From Shewanella sp. MBTL60-112-B2 (GTDB taxonomy: Bacteria; Pseudomonadota; Gammaproteobacteria; Enterobacterales; Shewanellaceae): DNA of 64,000 bases. The position numbers were made by a program, and so were the translations under genes. Location of the stretch: contig NZ_BPFA01000020.1 in assembly GCF_019655055.1 (NCBI RefSeq), positions 1 through 64,000 on the forward strand. The letters run 5' to 3'. The notes beneath the pieces were generated by a model. It made no database searches. It was not told the origin of the DNA and was given only the letters and a program-made list of their open reading frames with translations. Positions 47,156-57,629 of the stretch are shown here, piece after piece (position 1 is the first letter of the stretch; the number at the start of each line of letters is the position of its first letter).

Positions 47156-47190
47156 TTGTGCTTTTTTTCAAATTATGGTATAAAGCGCGC
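47156..47190 (+). promoter_or_regulatory. rpsB promoter with GC-rich discriminator
   Basis: TTGTGC (47156-47161), a 17-base spacer and TATAAA (47179-47184) form a good sigma-70 promoter. GCGCGCC follows right after; such GC-rich discriminators are typical of stringently controlled ribosomal promoters. The likely start is about 47191. Confidence 0.75.
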
Positions 47191-47378
47191 CGTTATGTTT
47201 GACTCTTGTCGATCCCACCTCAAGGTGGTTCGCCCGAGTTAAGATGGCGGCCATTATACATGGCTATTGATAAATACTAAATCACACACATATCGACACG
47301 TTCTTCGGGGTGCCCTTATCGGGTCGAAGATATGGGATATGTGGAGGTCTAACCCCTAATTTATTTAAGGTAAATAAA
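47191..47378 (+). promoter_or_regulatory. rpsB 5' leader, candidate S2 autoregulatory RNA
   Basis: This leader of nearly 190 nt precedes rpsB. It holds a CCACCTCAAGGTGG hairpin (about 47215-47230). A larger fold pairs the ACATATCGAC and GTCGAAGATATG segments around GTTCTTCGGGGTGCCC, and then comes GTGGAGGTCTAACCCC near the start. Conserved rpsB leaders bound by S2 are known in Gammaproteobacteria, and this fits their position and shape. S2 binding is inferred. Confidence 0.65.
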
Positions 47379-48107
47379 ATGACTACAGTTTCAATGCGCG
47401 ACATGCTACAAGCCGGTGTTCACTTCGGTCACCAGACACGTTACTGGAACCCAAAGATGAAGCCATTCATCTTCGGCGCTCGTAACGGTGTACACATCAT
47501 CAACCTAGAGCACACTGTACCAATGTTCAACGAAGCACTTGCTTTCATCAGCAACGTTGCATCTAAGAAAGGTAAAGTTCTTTTTGTTGGTACTAAGCGT
47601 GCTGCAAGCGAAGCTATCAAAGAAGCTGCTGTTTCTTGTGACCAGTACTATGTTGATCACCGTTGGTTAGGTGGTATGTTGACTAACTGGAAAACAGTTC
47701 GTCAATCAATCAAGCGTCTTAAAGACCTTGAAAGCCAGTCTGTAGACGGTACTTTCGACAAGCTGACTAAGAAAGAAGCGCTAATGCGTACTCGTGAACT
47801 TGATAAGCTAGAGAAGTCTCTAGGTGGTATCAAGAACATGGCTGGCCTACCAGACGTAATTTTCGTTATCGGTGCTGACCACGAGCATATCGCTATTAAA
47901 GAAGCTAACAACCTAGGTATTCCTGTTGTTGCTGTTGTTGATACAAACTCTTCTCCAGACGGTATCAACTACATCATTCCTGGTAATGATGATGCTATGC
48001 GTTCTATCCGTCTATACACTCAGTCTGTTGCTGCTGCTGCGAAAGCTGGCCGTGGTCAAGACTTAGCTGTTCAAGCTGAACAAGACGGTTTCGTAGAAGC
48101 TGAATAA
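47379..48107 (+). CDS. rpsB: 30S ribosomal protein S2
   Basis: This 242-residue S2 begins [35 protein letters not shown] at 47379 follows the AAGG ribosome site; the open frame extends upstream to 47310 only by chance. Codon use is strongly biased, as in highly expressed genes. It is first in the rpsB-tsf pair, with a hairpin between the two. Confidence 0.98.
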   Translation: MTTVSMRDMLQAGVHFGHQTRYWNPKMKPFIFGARNGVHIINLEHTVPMFNEALAFISNVASKKGKVLFVGTKRAASEAIKEAAVSCDQYYVDHRWLGGMLTNWKTVRQSIKRLKDLESQSVDGTFDKLTKKEALMRTRELDKLEKSLGGIKNMAGLPDVIFVIGADHEHIAIKEANNLGIPVVAVVDTNSSPDGINYIIPGNDDAMRSIRLYTQSVAAAAKAGRGQDLAVQAEQDGFVEAE

Positions 48108-48159
48108 TAACGGTCGATGAATTTTCATCACCCTTATTAACCAAGATACATGATTGGTG

Positions 48160-48200
48160 AACAGGGGCACTTTCATTCAAAATGATTGGCCCCTGTTTCT
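48160..48200 (+). terminator. Intercistronic attenuator rpsB-tsf
   Basis: AACAGGGGC (48160-48168) pairs with GCCCCTGTT (48189-48197), with CATT/AATG inside, followed by TCTT. It is likely a partial terminator that sets the S2:EF-Ts ratio, as known for rpsB-tsf in E. coli. Confidence 0.7.
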
Positions 48201-48241
48201 TATCTATTGAATTTGAAAAATTATCTGTAGAGGATTTAGCA

Positions 48242-49093
48242 ATGGCAATTACTGCTGCCCAAGTTAAAGAACTTCGTGACCGCACTGGCGCTGGCATGAT
48301 GGACTGTAAAAAAGCACTGACTGAAACTAACGGTGACATCGAGTTAGCAATTGATAACATGCGTAAGAGCGGTGCTGCTAAGGCTGCTAAAAAAGCGGGT
48401 AACATCGCTGCTGAAGGTACTATCCTTATCAAGCAAGGCGAAGGTTACGCTGCTCTACTAGAAGTTAACTGTCAAACAGACTTCGTTGCAAAAGATTCTA
48501 ACTTCCTAGGCTTCGCTAACGAAGTACTAGAAGTTGCTGCTGCATCTAAAGTAACTATCGAAGCACTTAAAGAGCAGTTTGAAGAAACTCGTGTTGCTCT
48601 AGTTGCTAAAATCGGTGAAAACATCAACGTACGTCGCGTTGAGTACATCGATGGTGCTAACCTAGCTGAATACCGTCACGGCGAGCGTATCGGTGTTGTT
48701 GTTGCTGGTGAAGCTGACGAAGAGACTCTAAAGCACATCGCAATGCACGTTGCTGCTTCTAAGCCTGAATACGTTAACCCTTCAGACGTTCCTGCGGAAG
48801 TTGTTGAGAAAGAAAAAGCTCTTCAAATCGAAATCGCAATGAACGAAGGCAAGCCTGCTGAAATCGCTGAGAAAATGGTTATCGGTCGTATGAAGAAGTT
48901 CACTGGTGAGGTTTCTCTTACTGGTCAAGCTTTCATCATGGAACCAAAGAAAACTGTTGCCGAAATTCTTAAAGAGAAAGGCGCTTCAGTAACTAACTTC
49001 ATTCGTTTAGAAGTTGGTGAAGGTATTGAAAGAAAAGAAGAAGATTTCGCTGCAGAAGTTGCTGCACAAATCGCTGCTACTAACAAAGGTTAA
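48242..49093 (+). CDS. tsf: Elongation factor Ts
   Basis: This 283-residue EF-Ts, the nucleotide exchange factor for EF-Tu, starts [25 protein letters not shown]. The conserved TDFVAKD contact motif is at about residues 80-86. The ATG at 48242 has an AGAGGA ribosome site. Codon bias is as strong as in rpsB. Confidence 0.98.
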   Translation: MAITAAQVKELRDRTGAGMMDCKKALTETNGDIELAIDNMRKSGAAKAAKKAGNIAAEGTILIKQGEGYAALLEVNCQTDFVAKDSNFLGFANEVLEVAAASKVTIEALKEQFEETRVALVAKIGENINVRRVEYIDGANLAEYRHGERIGVVVAGEADEETLKHIAMHVAASKPEYVNPSDVPAEVVEKEKALQIEIAMNEGKPAEIAEKMVIGRMKKFTGEVSLTGQAFIMEPKKTVAEILKEKGASVTNFIRLEVGEGIERKEEDFAAEVAAQIAATNKG

Positions 49094-49113
49094 TTTCCTT
49101 TCTTAGTACACAT

Positions 49114-49139
49114 AAGACCGTAGCAATTGCTGCGGTCTT
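49114..49139 (+). terminator. Hairpin between tsf and pyrH
   Basis: AAGACCG-t-AGC-aatt-GCT-g-CGGTCTT forms a 10-11 bp stem. It lacks a good T run (ATCGTATAT follows), so termination may be partial. Confidence 0.6.
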
Positions 49140-49237
49140 ATCGTATATAATCAACTGGTTTTTTGTTTAGTTAGATAAAACGCTAATAAATCAGTTGAGT
49201 GTATAACCCCCTATCGCCATAATCAGGACTAATAAAT

Positions 49238-49966
49238 ATGAGTACCAATCCTAAACCTGCTTTTCGTCGTGTTCTTTTAAAACTAAGTGGTGAAGCCCTA
49301 ATGGGTGAAGAAGGCTTCGGCATTGATCCTAAAGTTCTCGATCGTATGGGACAAGAGATCAAAGAGCTTGTTGAACTCGGTATTCAAGTGGGTGTTGTCA
49401 TTGGCGGTGGTAACTTGTTCCGTGGTGAAGGTCTGGCTAACGCGGGTATGAACCGTGTAGTGGGTGACCACATGGGCATGTTGGCAACAGTGATGAACGG
49501 CTTAGCAATGCGTGATTCATTGCACCGTGCATATGTAAATGCACGTTTAATGTCAGCCATTCCGCTAAAAGGCGTGTGTGATGACTACAACTGGGCTGAA
49601 GCAATTAGTTTGCTAAAATCAGGCCGTGTTGTTATTTTTGCTGCTGGTACAGGTAACCCATTCTGTACGACTGACTCTGCTGCGTGTTTACGTGGTATTG
49701 AGATTGAAGCAGAAGTTGTGATTAAAGGCACAAAAGTTGACGGCGTATATTCAGATGATCCGGTTAAAAACCCAGATGCCGTCAAGTATGATGTGATGGG
49801 GTACAATGAAGTACTCGACAAAGAATTGAAAGTAATGGATTTGGCTGCATTCACTATGGCCAGAGACCATAACATGCCATTGCTAGTATTTAACATGAAT
49901 AAGCCTGGTGCACTGCGCCGCGTCATCATGGGCGAGCAAGAAGGCACAATGATTAAAGCTGATTAA
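49238..49966 (+). CDS. pyrH: UMP kinase
   Basis: This 242-residue hexameric UMP kinase of the amino acid kinase fold makes UDP. It has [11 protein letters not shown] (about 12-22), GGGNLFRG (about 55-62) and the TDSAACLRG stretch (about 148-156), all typical. Length equals that of E. coli PyrH. Confidence 0.97.
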   Translation: MSTNPKPAFRRVLLKLSGEALMGEEGFGIDPKVLDRMGQEIKELVELGIQVGVVIGGGNLFRGEGLANAGMNRVVGDHMGMLATVMNGLAMRDSLHRAYVNARLMSAIPLKGVCDDYNWAEAISLLKSGRVVIFAAGTGNPFCTTDSAACLRGIEIEAEVVIKGTKVDGVYSDDPVKNPDAVKYDVMGYNEVLDKELKVMDLAAFTMARDHNMPLLVFNMNKPGALRRVIMGEQEGTMIKAD

Positions 49967-49998
49967 GCTATATTTAGTGACTTAAAAGGACATATAAC

Positions 49999-50556
49999 GT
50001 GATTAACGAAATTAAGAGCGATGCGCAAATTCGTATGGACAAGTGTGTTGAGTCAACCAAAACTCAAATGGCTAAAGTTCGTACTGGCCGTGCACACCCA
50101 AGCTTATTGGATACTATCCAAGTACCTTACTACGGTTCGCTGACTCCGCTTAAGCAAGTTGCAAGTGTATCTATTGGCGATGCGCGTACATTAACTGTAT
50201 CAGTATTTGACCGTACTATGATTGCAGCTGTAGAAAAAGCAATCATGAGTTCAGATCTTGGTCTAAACCCAATGTCTGCGGGTGCAACTATCCGTATTCC
50301 ATTGCCTGCATTGACTGAAGAACGTCGTAAAGACCTAATCAAGGTTGTTCGTGCCGAAGCTGAAAACGGCCGTATCGCGATTCGTAACGTACGTCGTGAC
50401 GCTAACTCAAATGTTAAAGAGTTAGAGAAAGAAAAAGAGTGTACAGAAGATGATGTTCGTCGTAGTGAAGATGACGTACAGAAGTTAACTGATACACACA
50501 TTAAGCTGATCGATGAAATTTTGGCAGCTAAAGAAAAGGAACTGATGGAGTTCTAA
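49999..50556 (+). CDS. frr: Ribosome recycling factor
   Basis: This 185-residue factor splits post-termination ribosomes together with EF-G. It ends ...[14 protein letters not shown], and [11 protein letters not shown] (about 28-38) is the conserved tip of the helical bundle. The start is GTG with an AAAAGGA ribosome site. It lies 32 bases after pyrH in the conserved order. Confidence 0.97.
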   Translation: MINEIKSDAQIRMDKCVESTKTQMAKVRTGRAHPSLLDTIQVPYYGSLTPLKQVASVSIGDARTLTVSVFDRTMIAAVEKAIMSSDLGLNPMSAGATIRIPLPALTEERRKDLIKVVRAEAENGRIAIRNVRRDANSNVKELEKEKECTEDDVRRSEDDVQKLTDTHIKLIDEILAAKEKELMEF

Positions 50557-50751
50557 ATAGAGCTCTTCAGTAAAGGGATGTTTTCCGTTTGAGTTGGTTT
50601 TTAATACGCTTTTGAGTGTTTCTTGCTTTTTTAGTGAGAGATAGCGAACTTTTCGCCTAGCTTATTAAGCTTCATAGCTCACGCCTTGTAATAAAAGCGC
50701 TGAGCTTGAACAAAAATTAAACTCGAATAGTCAACATGCCCTAGAGTTAAG

Positions 50752-50792
50752 ACGCCGTGTAGAGGTATACTACACGGCGTTTGTCTATTTTT
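50752..50792 (+). terminator. Terminator/attenuator between frr and uppS
   Basis: ACGCCGTGTAG-aggtata-CTACACGGCGT is an 11-bp perfect stem. TTGTCTATTTTT follows, ending only 15 bases before the uppS start. If uppS is transcribed from frr this acts as an attenuator; otherwise an uppS promoter must lie in 50557-50750. That stretch of about 195 bases shows no other clear feature. Confidence 0.8.
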
Positions 50793-50806
50793 AAGGGTTG
50801 TAATAG

Positions 50807-51607
50807 ATGTCAATCGATTCCCAGTCTGACACTGAAGTGACACAGACCTTACCAAGCGAAATATCCGCCTTGGTAAAACAGTCGATCCCTAAACATGTTG
50901 CTATCATCATGGATGGTAACGGGCGTTGGGCACAGGCTCAGGGAAAGCCACGAGTTATTGGCCATAAAGCCGGTGTTAAGGCTGTAAGGCGAGCAGTAAG
51001 CACGGCACGTAGTTTAGGCGTTGAATCATTAACCTTGTTTGCTTTTTCCAGTGAAAACTGGCGCAGACCTGACAAAGAAGTCAGCTTGTTGATGGAACTA
51101 TTTTTTACCGTGCTGCAGCGCGAACTTAAGTTGCTGCACAACAATGGGGTTCGCCTCAATATTATTGGTGATATCAGTCGATTCTCTCCTCGCTTGCAAA
51201 AGCAAATTGCTGCTGCAGAAGAGAAAACAGCTGACAATAAAGATTTAGTGCTTAACGTGGCAGCTAACTATGGTGGCCGTTGGGACATTATGCAAGCCGC
51301 ACAAAAATTGGCCGCTAAAGTTGAATCTGGTGAAATGAGCAGCACTCAGTTTACCGAGGAGGCCTTAAGTGAGCATTTATGCATGCAAAATCAAGCTGAA
51401 GTTGATTTAATGATCCGCACTGGTGGTGACTATCGCATAAGTAACTTTGTGCTGTGGCAGGCAGCTTATGCTGAGTTAGTCTTTACTGACACTTTGTGGC
51501 CAGATTTTGATGAGGATGCGTTTAAAGACGCGATTGCTATTTTTGCCAATCGTCAACGTCGATTCGGTTTGACAGGAACTCAAATCGATACCATCCGATC
51601 TTTGTAA
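50807..51607 (+). CDS. uppS: Undecaprenyl diphosphate synthase
   Basis: This 266-residue cis-prenyltransferase makes the C55 lipid carrier for cell wall and LPS. The catalytic Asp36 lies in [11 protein letters not shown], and the SSENWRRP (about 83-90) and [13 protein letters not shown] (about 200-212) motifs are present. The first 28 residues are a short extension. AAGGG precedes the ATG. Confidence 0.97.
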   Translation: MSIDSQSDTEVTQTLPSEISALVKQSIPKHVAIIMDGNGRWAQAQGKPRVIGHKAGVKAVRRAVSTARSLGVESLTLFAFSSENWRRPDKEVSLLMELFFTVLQRELKLLHNNGVRLNIIGDISRFSPRLQKQIAAAEEKTADNKDLVLNVAANYGGRWDIMQAAQKLAAKVESGEMSSTQFTEEALSEHLCMQNQAEVDLMIRTGGDYRISNFVLWQAAYAELVFTDTLWPDFDEDAFKDAIAIFANRQRRFGLTGTQIDTIRSL

Positions 51608-51627
51608 TAATTTATGAGGGAAGTTTT

Positions 51628-52485
51628 TTGCTAAAACAACGAATAATAACAGCAATTTGGTTAATCCCCTTAGTTTTTGGTGCCATCTTCGGTTTACCTA
51701 CTGAGTATTTTTCTTGGGCACTATTGGGAGTCTTTTTAATCGCTGCTAAGGAATGGGGGCGTATTATCGACAGTGAGTGTGAAATGACTCAATGGAGTTT
51801 CACTGTCACTATTGGTGTCTTATTAACTGCGCTGAATATCTTAGTTCCAACTGATGAGATCTGGCTACGAGGCATGATGCACCCTATATTCTTAGGTGTT
51901 ATCCTCATTGGTGGCTTCTGGTGGTTCATCTCGTTTATCATGGTGTTGTCCTTCCCTAAAAGCGCTCGCTTCTGGGAAAAAAGCCACATGTTCAAATCTA
52001 TGTTTGGACAATTAACCCTGATCCCATGTTTTGTGTCGCTTATCTCTCTTAAGGCTCTGAGTACTCAAGCTTCGCCGTATTACGGCGGGACCTTGGTCTT
52101 CTTGGTGATGTTGGTTGTTTGGGCTACAGACTCTGGTGCCTATTTTGCGGGGAAAAAGTTTGGTAAGCGTAAGCTGATGCCAAATGTGAGCCCTGCTAAA
52201 ACGATTGAAGGCCTGCTCGGTGGCTTGTTGACCACTATGGTTGTGGTTGCAGGTGTGATGTATTTCTCACCTGAACAGGAACTTGGATTAATTATCGGTG
52301 TGACACTCTTTATCGCCTTAGCCTCTGCTGTTGGCGATCTATCTGAGAGTATGTTTAAGCGTGTGGCAAAAATTAAAGACTCAGGCACGATCCTACCGGG
52401 TCACGGTGGCGTATTAGATAGAATCGATAGCCTAACGGCTGCTCTACCTGTATTCACATTAATCTATATAGCTTTTTGGATGTAA
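51628..52485 (+). CDS. cdsA: Phosphatidate cytidylyltransferase
   Basis: This 285-residue inner-membrane enzyme makes CDP-diacylglycerol, the branch point of phospholipid synthesis. It has about eight hydrophobic segments. The C-terminal CDP-transferase signature region SAVGDLSESMFKRVAKIKDSG, then LPGHGGVLDRIDS (about 230-265), is present. The start is TTG with a GAGGGAAG ribosome site. Confidence 0.96.
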   Translation: MLKQRIITAIWLIPLVFGAIFGLPTEYFSWALLGVFLIAAKEWGRIIDSECEMTQWSFTVTIGVLLTALNILVPTDEIWLRGMMHPIFLGVILIGGFWWFISFIMVLSFPKSARFWEKSHMFKSMFGQLTLIPCFVSLISLKALSTQASPYYGGTLVFLVMLVVWATDSGAYFAGKKFGKRKLMPNVSPAKTIEGLLGGLLTTMVVVAGVMYFSPEQELGLIIGVTLFIALASAVGDLSESMFKRVAKIKDSGTILPGHGGVLDRIDSLTAALPVFTLIYIAFWM

Positions 52486-52489
52486 CTAA

Positions 52490-53680
52490 ATGCAAAATAT
52501 GGTGATTTTAGGCGCAACAGGCTCAATTGGAGCCAGCACATTAAGTGTGGTTGCGTGTAATCCAGAGCAATACAAAGTATATGCTTTAGTGGCAAATACC
52601 AATGTCGCAAAGATGCTAGAGATTTGTACTTTACATCAACCTAAAATTGCCCATATGGTCGATGCTACAGCAGCGCAAGCGCTTAGGCAGCAACTTCCAA
52701 GTCATCTAAATATAGAAGTGACCACTGGCGAAGATGAGCTGTTATCGTTAGTAAGCAGTAGTCAGGTAGATACTGTTATGGCGGCCATTGTTGGCGCTGC
52801 GGGTCTTCCTTCTACGCTAGCCGCAGTTAATGCGGGTAAACGCGTATTGCTGGCTAACAAAGAGTCGTTGGTCATGTCTGGTCAGTTGTTTATCGAAGCA
52901 ATGCAAAACTCAGGCGCGCAAGTTTTGCCGGTCGATAGTGAGCACAATGCTATTTTCCAATGCTTGTCTGAACGCTCGCAGTTAGAGATTGGCCGTTGTG
53001 ACTTAACGGGGGCTGGTGTATCGCATATTTTGCTTACTGGCTCAGGTGGTCCGTTTTTAACCTCGGATTTATCCACGCTATCAAGCATGACACCAGATCA
53101 AGCTTGTAAGCATCCGAACTGGTCGATGGGGCGTAAAATCTCGGTTGATTCAGCGACCATGATGAATAAAGGTCTTGAGTACATTGAGGCACGTTGGTTG
53201 TTTAACGCCAGCCCTGAGCAGCTAAAGGTTGTGATCCACCCTCAAAGTGTGATTCATTCTATGGTGCAGTATCGTGACGGCTCAGTGTTAGCACAATTAG
53301 GTAACCCTGATATGCGTACACCAATTGCTCATTGTATGTCGTTTCCACAAAGAATTAGCTCGGGAGTTGAACCTTTAGACTTTTTCAAAGTCGGACAGTT
53401 AAGCTTCTTAGAACCAGACTTTAATCGTTTTCCTTGTTTAGCATTGGCAATAGAGGCTTGCAAACAAGGGCAAGAAGCGACAACAGTATTAAATGCTGCC
53501 AATGAAATTTCCGTCCAGGCATTTTTAGATGGCAGAATTCGCTTTACCGATATAGCAAAAATAAACGAACAGAGCTTAATGAATACGGCAACGCATCCAT
53601 TAAATAATATTGACGATATCATGGCGCTAGATGCACAAAGCCGCCGATATACGTTAGATGCCATCAGTAAGCTGAATTAG
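52490..53680 (+). CDS. dxr: 1-deoxy-D-xylulose 5-phosphate reductoisomerase
   Basis: This 396-residue enzyme catalyses the NADPH-dependent second step of the MEP isoprenoid pathway. The N-terminal Rossmann motif is [12 protein letters not shown] (4-15). [17 protein letters not shown] and [13 protein letters not shown] (about 147-159, metal ligands) stretches are present. It lies 4 bases after cdsA. In E. coli dxr precedes uppS; here it sits between cdsA and rseP, the order known in Vibrio and other marine relatives. Confidence 0.97.
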   Translation: MQNMVILGATGSIGASTLSVVACNPEQYKVYALVANTNVAKMLEICTLHQPKIAHMVDATAAQALRQQLPSHLNIEVTTGEDELLSLVSSSQVDTVMAAIVGAAGLPSTLAAVNAGKRVLLANKESLVMSGQLFIEAMQNSGAQVLPVDSEHNAIFQCLSERSQLEIGRCDLTGAGVSHILLTGSGGPFLTSDLSTLSSMTPDQACKHPNWSMGRKISVDSATMMNKGLEYIEARWLFNASPEQLKVVIHPQSVIHSMVQYRDGSVLAQLGNPDMRTPIAHCMSFPQRISSGVEPLDFFKVGQLSFLEPDFNRFPCLALAIEACKQGQEATTVLNAANEISVQAFLDGRIRFTDIAKINEQSLMNTATHPLNNIDDIMALDAQSRRYTLDAISKLN

Positions 53681-53694
53681 TTCAGAGGAAAGGA

Positions 53695-55065
53695 ATGATC
53701 GATTTTTTATGGAACTTAGGTTCCTTTATTGTTGCTTTAGGGATTTTAATTGCTGCCCATGAATATGGGCACTTTTGGGTAGCTCGTCGCTGTGGCGTCA
53801 AGGTCGAACGCTTTTCAATTGGGTTTGGAAAAGCGATTTGGCGCAAGACAGGCAAAGACGGCACTGAGTATGTCATCGCGATGATCCCACTTGGTGGTTA
53901 CGTCAAAATGCTTGATGAGCGTGTTGACGAAGTGCCTGAAGAATTAAAAGATCAAGCTTTTAACCGTAAATCTGTCTGGCAACGAATCGCAATTGTCAGT
54001 GCAGGCCCCATCGCTAACTTCCTCTTCGCTATTGTAGCTCTGTATGCCATGTACCTTATTGGCGTACCAGCAGTGAAACCTGTAATAGACTCAACCCTTG
54101 CTGGCACTCCTGCGGCGCAGATAATTGTTAAAGAGCCAATGCAAGTTATGGCTGTTGGCAGCCAAAAGGTGAGAGATTGGGAAGAGGTAAATCTTGCTTT
54201 AGCTGGGCATATTGGTGACAGTAAAGTTGATATCACAGTTGCACCATTGTCTCGTCTAGAAGGCGCTTCAGGCGATGAAACAACTTATTCTCTGGATACC
54301 GAAAACTGGAAATTTAATCCTGAGAAAGAGTTACCTATTACGGCTATTGGCCTAGGCATGTATCGCCCTGCTATTTTACCAACGCTTGGGTTAGTTAGTG
54401 ATGACGGTGCAGCTGGTCTTGCTGGAATAAAGGTCGGCGATATCTTAGTTGCAATTGACGGTGAGACCTATAAAGATTGGCCTCGCTTTGTGGAGATAAT
54501 TCAAGGCTCCGCCAATAAGCCCGTTACCATTACTGTGCGTCGTGACGGTGAGCAGTTTGCAATTAAAGTCACACCGAAATCACGAGAAAATGCCGAAGGT
54601 AAAGTCGAAGGTGTTATCGGTGTTGCACCGACTTCAGAGCCTTGGCCTGAGAATATGAAAGTGCAATTGGAATACGGATTTTTAGATTCATTTCCGGTTG
54701 CGGTTGATAAAACATGGCAACTTGTCTCTGTCAGCATTAAGATGATTGGCAAGTTACTTACTGGTGACGTTTCAGTTAAAAACTTGAGTGGTCCTATTTC
54801 TATTGCACAAGGTGCAGGAAATAGTGCAAACGTCGGGCTGGTATATTTTTTAGGATTCCTCGCATTGATTAGCGTCAACTTAGGCATTATTAACTTATTG
54901 CCTTTGCCAGTGCTCGATGGGGGACACCTTTTGTATTACTTCGTTGAGGTAATTACAGGCAGGCCTGTACCGGAGAAGGTGCAGGAAATTGGATTCAGAA
55001 TTGGGGCAGCTATGCTGTTGATGTTGATGAGTGTTGCGCTCTTCAATGACTTTTCCCGACTCTGA
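53695..55065 (+). CDS. rseP: RseP, site-2 protease
   Basis: This 456-residue inner-membrane zinc protease cuts anti-sigma factor RseA inside the membrane to release sigma-E. The active site is HEYGH (residues 22-26) in the first membrane helix, with the partner motif LPLPVLDGGHL near residue 400. Two PDZ domains lie between (about 115-310). It is placed just before bamA, which sigma-E helps control. Confidence 0.97.
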   Translation: MIDFLWNLGSFIVALGILIAAHEYGHFWVARRCGVKVERFSIGFGKAIWRKTGKDGTEYVIAMIPLGGYVKMLDERVDEVPEELKDQAFNRKSVWQRIAIVSAGPIANFLFAIVALYAMYLIGVPAVKPVIDSTLAGTPAAQIIVKEPMQVMAVGSQKVRDWEEVNLALAGHIGDSKVDITVAPLSRLEGASGDETTYSLDTENWKFNPEKELPITAIGLGMYRPAILPTLGLVSDDGAAGLAGIKVGDILVAIDGETYKDWPRFVEIIQGSANKPVTITVRRDGEQFAIKVTPKSRENAEGKVEGVIGVAPTSEPWPENMKVQLEYGFLDSFPVAVDKTWQLVSVSIKMIGKLLTGDVSVKNLSGPISIAQGAGNSANVGLVYFLGFLALISVNLGIINLLPLPVLDGGHLLYYFVEVITGRPVPEKVQEIGFRIGAAMLLMLMSVALFNDFSRL

Positions 55066-55096
55066 GCAAGGACAGACAAATAATTAGAAGTGCTCT

Positions 55097-57580
55097 ATGA
55101 GATTGAATAAACTTTTTGCCTCGATGTTATTAGTCGGAGCGTCTTTTTCAGGGAACGGTTGGGCAGAGACATTCCAACCTTTTGAAGTAGCTGATATCCA
55201 AGTTGAAGGTTTACAGCGAGTGGCACTCGGTGCGGCTTTGCTAAACTTGCCTGTGAAGGTAGGGGATACTGTTGATCAATTAAAATTGCAACAGGCGATT
55301 AAGAGCTTGTATGCGTCAACTAACTTCGAAAAAATTGAAGTGCTCCGAGACGGAAACGTACTCGTAGTTAAAGTCACCGAGCGTCCTACTATTAGCTCTG
55401 TTACCTTCGAAGGTAACAAAGATATTAAAGATGAGCAGCTGCAAGAAAGTTTAGATGGCTCCGGCGTAAAAGTCGGTGAGTCGCTAGACCGCACTATGCT
55501 ATCTGGTATCGAAAAAGGCTTACAAGATTTCTATTACGGCGTGGGTAAATACGGCGCTAAAGTGAAAGCTGAAATTATTAACTTACCTCGTAACCGAGTT
55601 GAGCTAAAGTTTAGCTTCACCGAAGGTCTAGCCGCCGAAATTCGCCAAATTAACGTAGTGGGTAATACAGAGTTCAGTGATGCAGAGTTAATTGGCATGC
55701 TAGAGCTTAAAGACTATGTCGCTTGGTGGGATCTGTTTGGTGAGCGTCGCTATCAAAAGCAAAAGCTGCAAGCCGATCTTGAAACGATTAAGACTTACTA
55801 TCAAAACCGTGGTTATATCCGTTTCGATGTGACATCGACGCAGGTAGCAATGACGCCAGATCGTAAAGGGCTTTATATTACCATCAACGTTGACGAAGGT
55901 GAGCAGTACAAAGTCAAAGACGTGAACTTAACCGGTGATTTAATGGGCAAGGAAGAGGTGTTAGAAGCCATCTTGCCATTGAAAGCTGGAGACATGTATA
56001 ACGGTGGCGATGTGACCTTTACCGAAGAGATGTACGGTAAATACCTAGGTCGATTCGGTTATGCTTATCCTGAAGTTAAAACCTACCCAGAAATAGATGA
56101 TGAGACTAAAGAAGTTAATCTTAATATCAACATCCAACCGGGTAAGCGCGTTTATGTTCGAAACATCAGCTTCACAGGTAACACGGTTACTAAAGATGAA
56201 GTGATGCGTCGTCAGTTACGTCAGATGGAAGGTGCATGGCTTAACTCAGCGCAAGTAGAGTTGTCAAAATCGAACCTAAACCGTCTTGGTTACTTTGAAA
56301 CCGTTGATACTGAAACCGTGCAAGTACCAGGTACTGATGATTTAGTCGATGTGGCATTTAATGTTAAAGAGCAGCCATCAGGATCATTTAACGCCGGTGT
56401 TGGTTACGGTACTGAATCGGGGCTTAGCCTACAGTTTGGTGTACAGCAGAGTAACTTCTTAGGTACGGGTAACCAAGCGGGTGTTAACTTAAACACTAAC
56501 AAGTATTCGAAGAACGTTAATATCAACTACACCGACCCTTACTTTACTAAAGATGGTGTCAGTCTAGGTGGTAGCATCTACTGGAGTGAGTTTGATGCTG
56601 ACGAGGCAAACCTTGAGGCCTATAAGAACAGTTCATACGGTATTTCGTTAAATTCAGGTTTCCCTATTAACGAATATAATCGTATTAACGGTGGTATCGG
56701 TTATCGTCATAACGAAATCTCTGAAATTTCGGCCTATGAGCAGGCGATTCGCTTCTACGACATTTATCGTGATAGTGATGATCCAAATGCAGGTTTAAGT
56801 TTTGATAACTTCGAGCTGAGTTTAGGTTGGTCTCGTAGCAACTTGAACCGCGGTACTTTCCCATCTGATGGTTCATCTCAACGCTTGAACGGTAAGATGA
56901 CGGTACCAGGCTCAGATCTGCAATACTTTAAAGCAGATTTTGACACAAACTTCTATTTCCCGATCGATCGTAAGCACAGTTTTGTTGTGCTAGCACGTGG
57001 CCGTTTAGGTTACGGTAATGGTTATGGTCAGTTTAATGATAATGACCAAATCTTGCCATTCTGGGAAAACTATTACTCAGGTGGTAGTAGCTCACTTCGT
57101 GGTTTTAAGTCTAACTCTGTTGGCCCACGTTCTTTCTACCTATATCGTGGAAGTGAGCCATGTGCACCGGATCCATCTGGTGAAGGTTGTAGCTTGCCGG
57201 GTGATCCTAACCAGATTCAGGTTAGCTCTGGTCGCTCAATTGGTGGTAACGCCATTGCAACTGCAAGTCTAGAGTTAATTGTGCCAACTCCGTTCTTGGA
57301 TGAGGCTTATACAAATTCTGTACGTACTAGTTTCTTTGTCGATGCCGGTAACGTATGGGACACTGAGTTTGACTACGATTCATATCGTTATCTTCCAGTT
57401 GAAGAGTTTGATAGACTGCAAGATTATAGCGATCCGAGCCGTATTCGTGCCTCTTGGGGTATGAGCGTGCAGTGGTTATCACCGATGGGACCTATGGTAT
57501 TTAGCCTGGCATGGCCAATCAAGGAATACGAGGATGATGAAACAGAGATCTTCTCGTTTAATATTGGTAAAACTTTCTAA
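55097..57580 (+). CDS. bamA: BamA, outer-membrane protein assembly factor
   Basis: This 827-residue protein is the central subunit of the BAM complex. A signal peptide (1-23) is followed by five POTRA domains (about 26-425) and a 16-strand barrel ending EIFSFNIGKTF with the C-terminal Phe. The conserved LRGF motif of barrel loop 6 is at about residue 665. Extracellular loops carry a Cys pair (CAPDPSGEGC). Confidence 0.98.
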   Translation: MRLNKLFASMLLVGASFSGNGWAETFQPFEVADIQVEGLQRVALGAALLNLPVKVGDTVDQLKLQQAIKSLYASTNFEKIEVLRDGNVLVVKVTERPTISSVTFEGNKDIKDEQLQESLDGSGVKVGESLDRTMLSGIEKGLQDFYYGVGKYGAKVKAEIINLPRNRVELKFSFTEGLAAEIRQINVVGNTEFSDAELIGMLELKDYVAWWDLFGERRYQKQKLQADLETIKTYYQNRGYIRFDVTSTQVAMTPDRKGLYITINVDEGEQYKVKDVNLTGDLMGKEEVLEAILPLKAGDMYNGGDVTFTEEMYGKYLGRFGYAYPEVKTYPEIDDETKEVNLNINIQPGKRVYVRNISFTGNTVTKDEVMRRQLRQMEGAWLNSAQVELSKSNLNRLGYFETVDTETVQVPGTDDLVDVAFNVKEQPSGSFNAGVGYGTESGLSLQFGVQQSNFLGTGNQAGVNLNTNKYSKNVNINYTDPYFTKDGVSLGGSIYWSEFDADEANLEAYKNSSYGISLNSGFPINEYNRINGGIGYRHNEISEISAYEQAIRFYDIYRDSDDPNAGLSFDNFELSLGWSRSNLNRGTFPSDGSSQRLNGKMTVPGSDLQYFKADFDTNFYFPIDRKHSFVVLARGRLGYGNGYGQFNDNDQILPFWENYYSGGSSSLRGFKSNSVGPRSFYLYRGSEPCAPDPSGEGCSLPGDPNQIQVSSGRSIGGNAIATASLELIVPTPFLDEAYTNSVRTSFFVDAGNVWDTEFDYDSYRYLPVEEFDRLQDYSDPSRIRASWGMSVQWLSPMGPMVFSLAWPIKEYEDDETEIFSFNIGKTF

Positions 57581-57629
57581 AATCAATTTAAAAAAATCGG
57601 CAAGTTTTGCTGAGATAAAGGAGTATGTT

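Noticed and set aside
47310..47378. N-terminal extension of S2
   Set aside because: It lies in the leader; the conserved S2 start and ribosome site are at 47379.
57534..57629. Longer skp frame overlapping the end of bamA
   Set aside because: The upstream part encodes no signal-peptide start; the ribosome site at 57618-57623 points to TTG at 57630.
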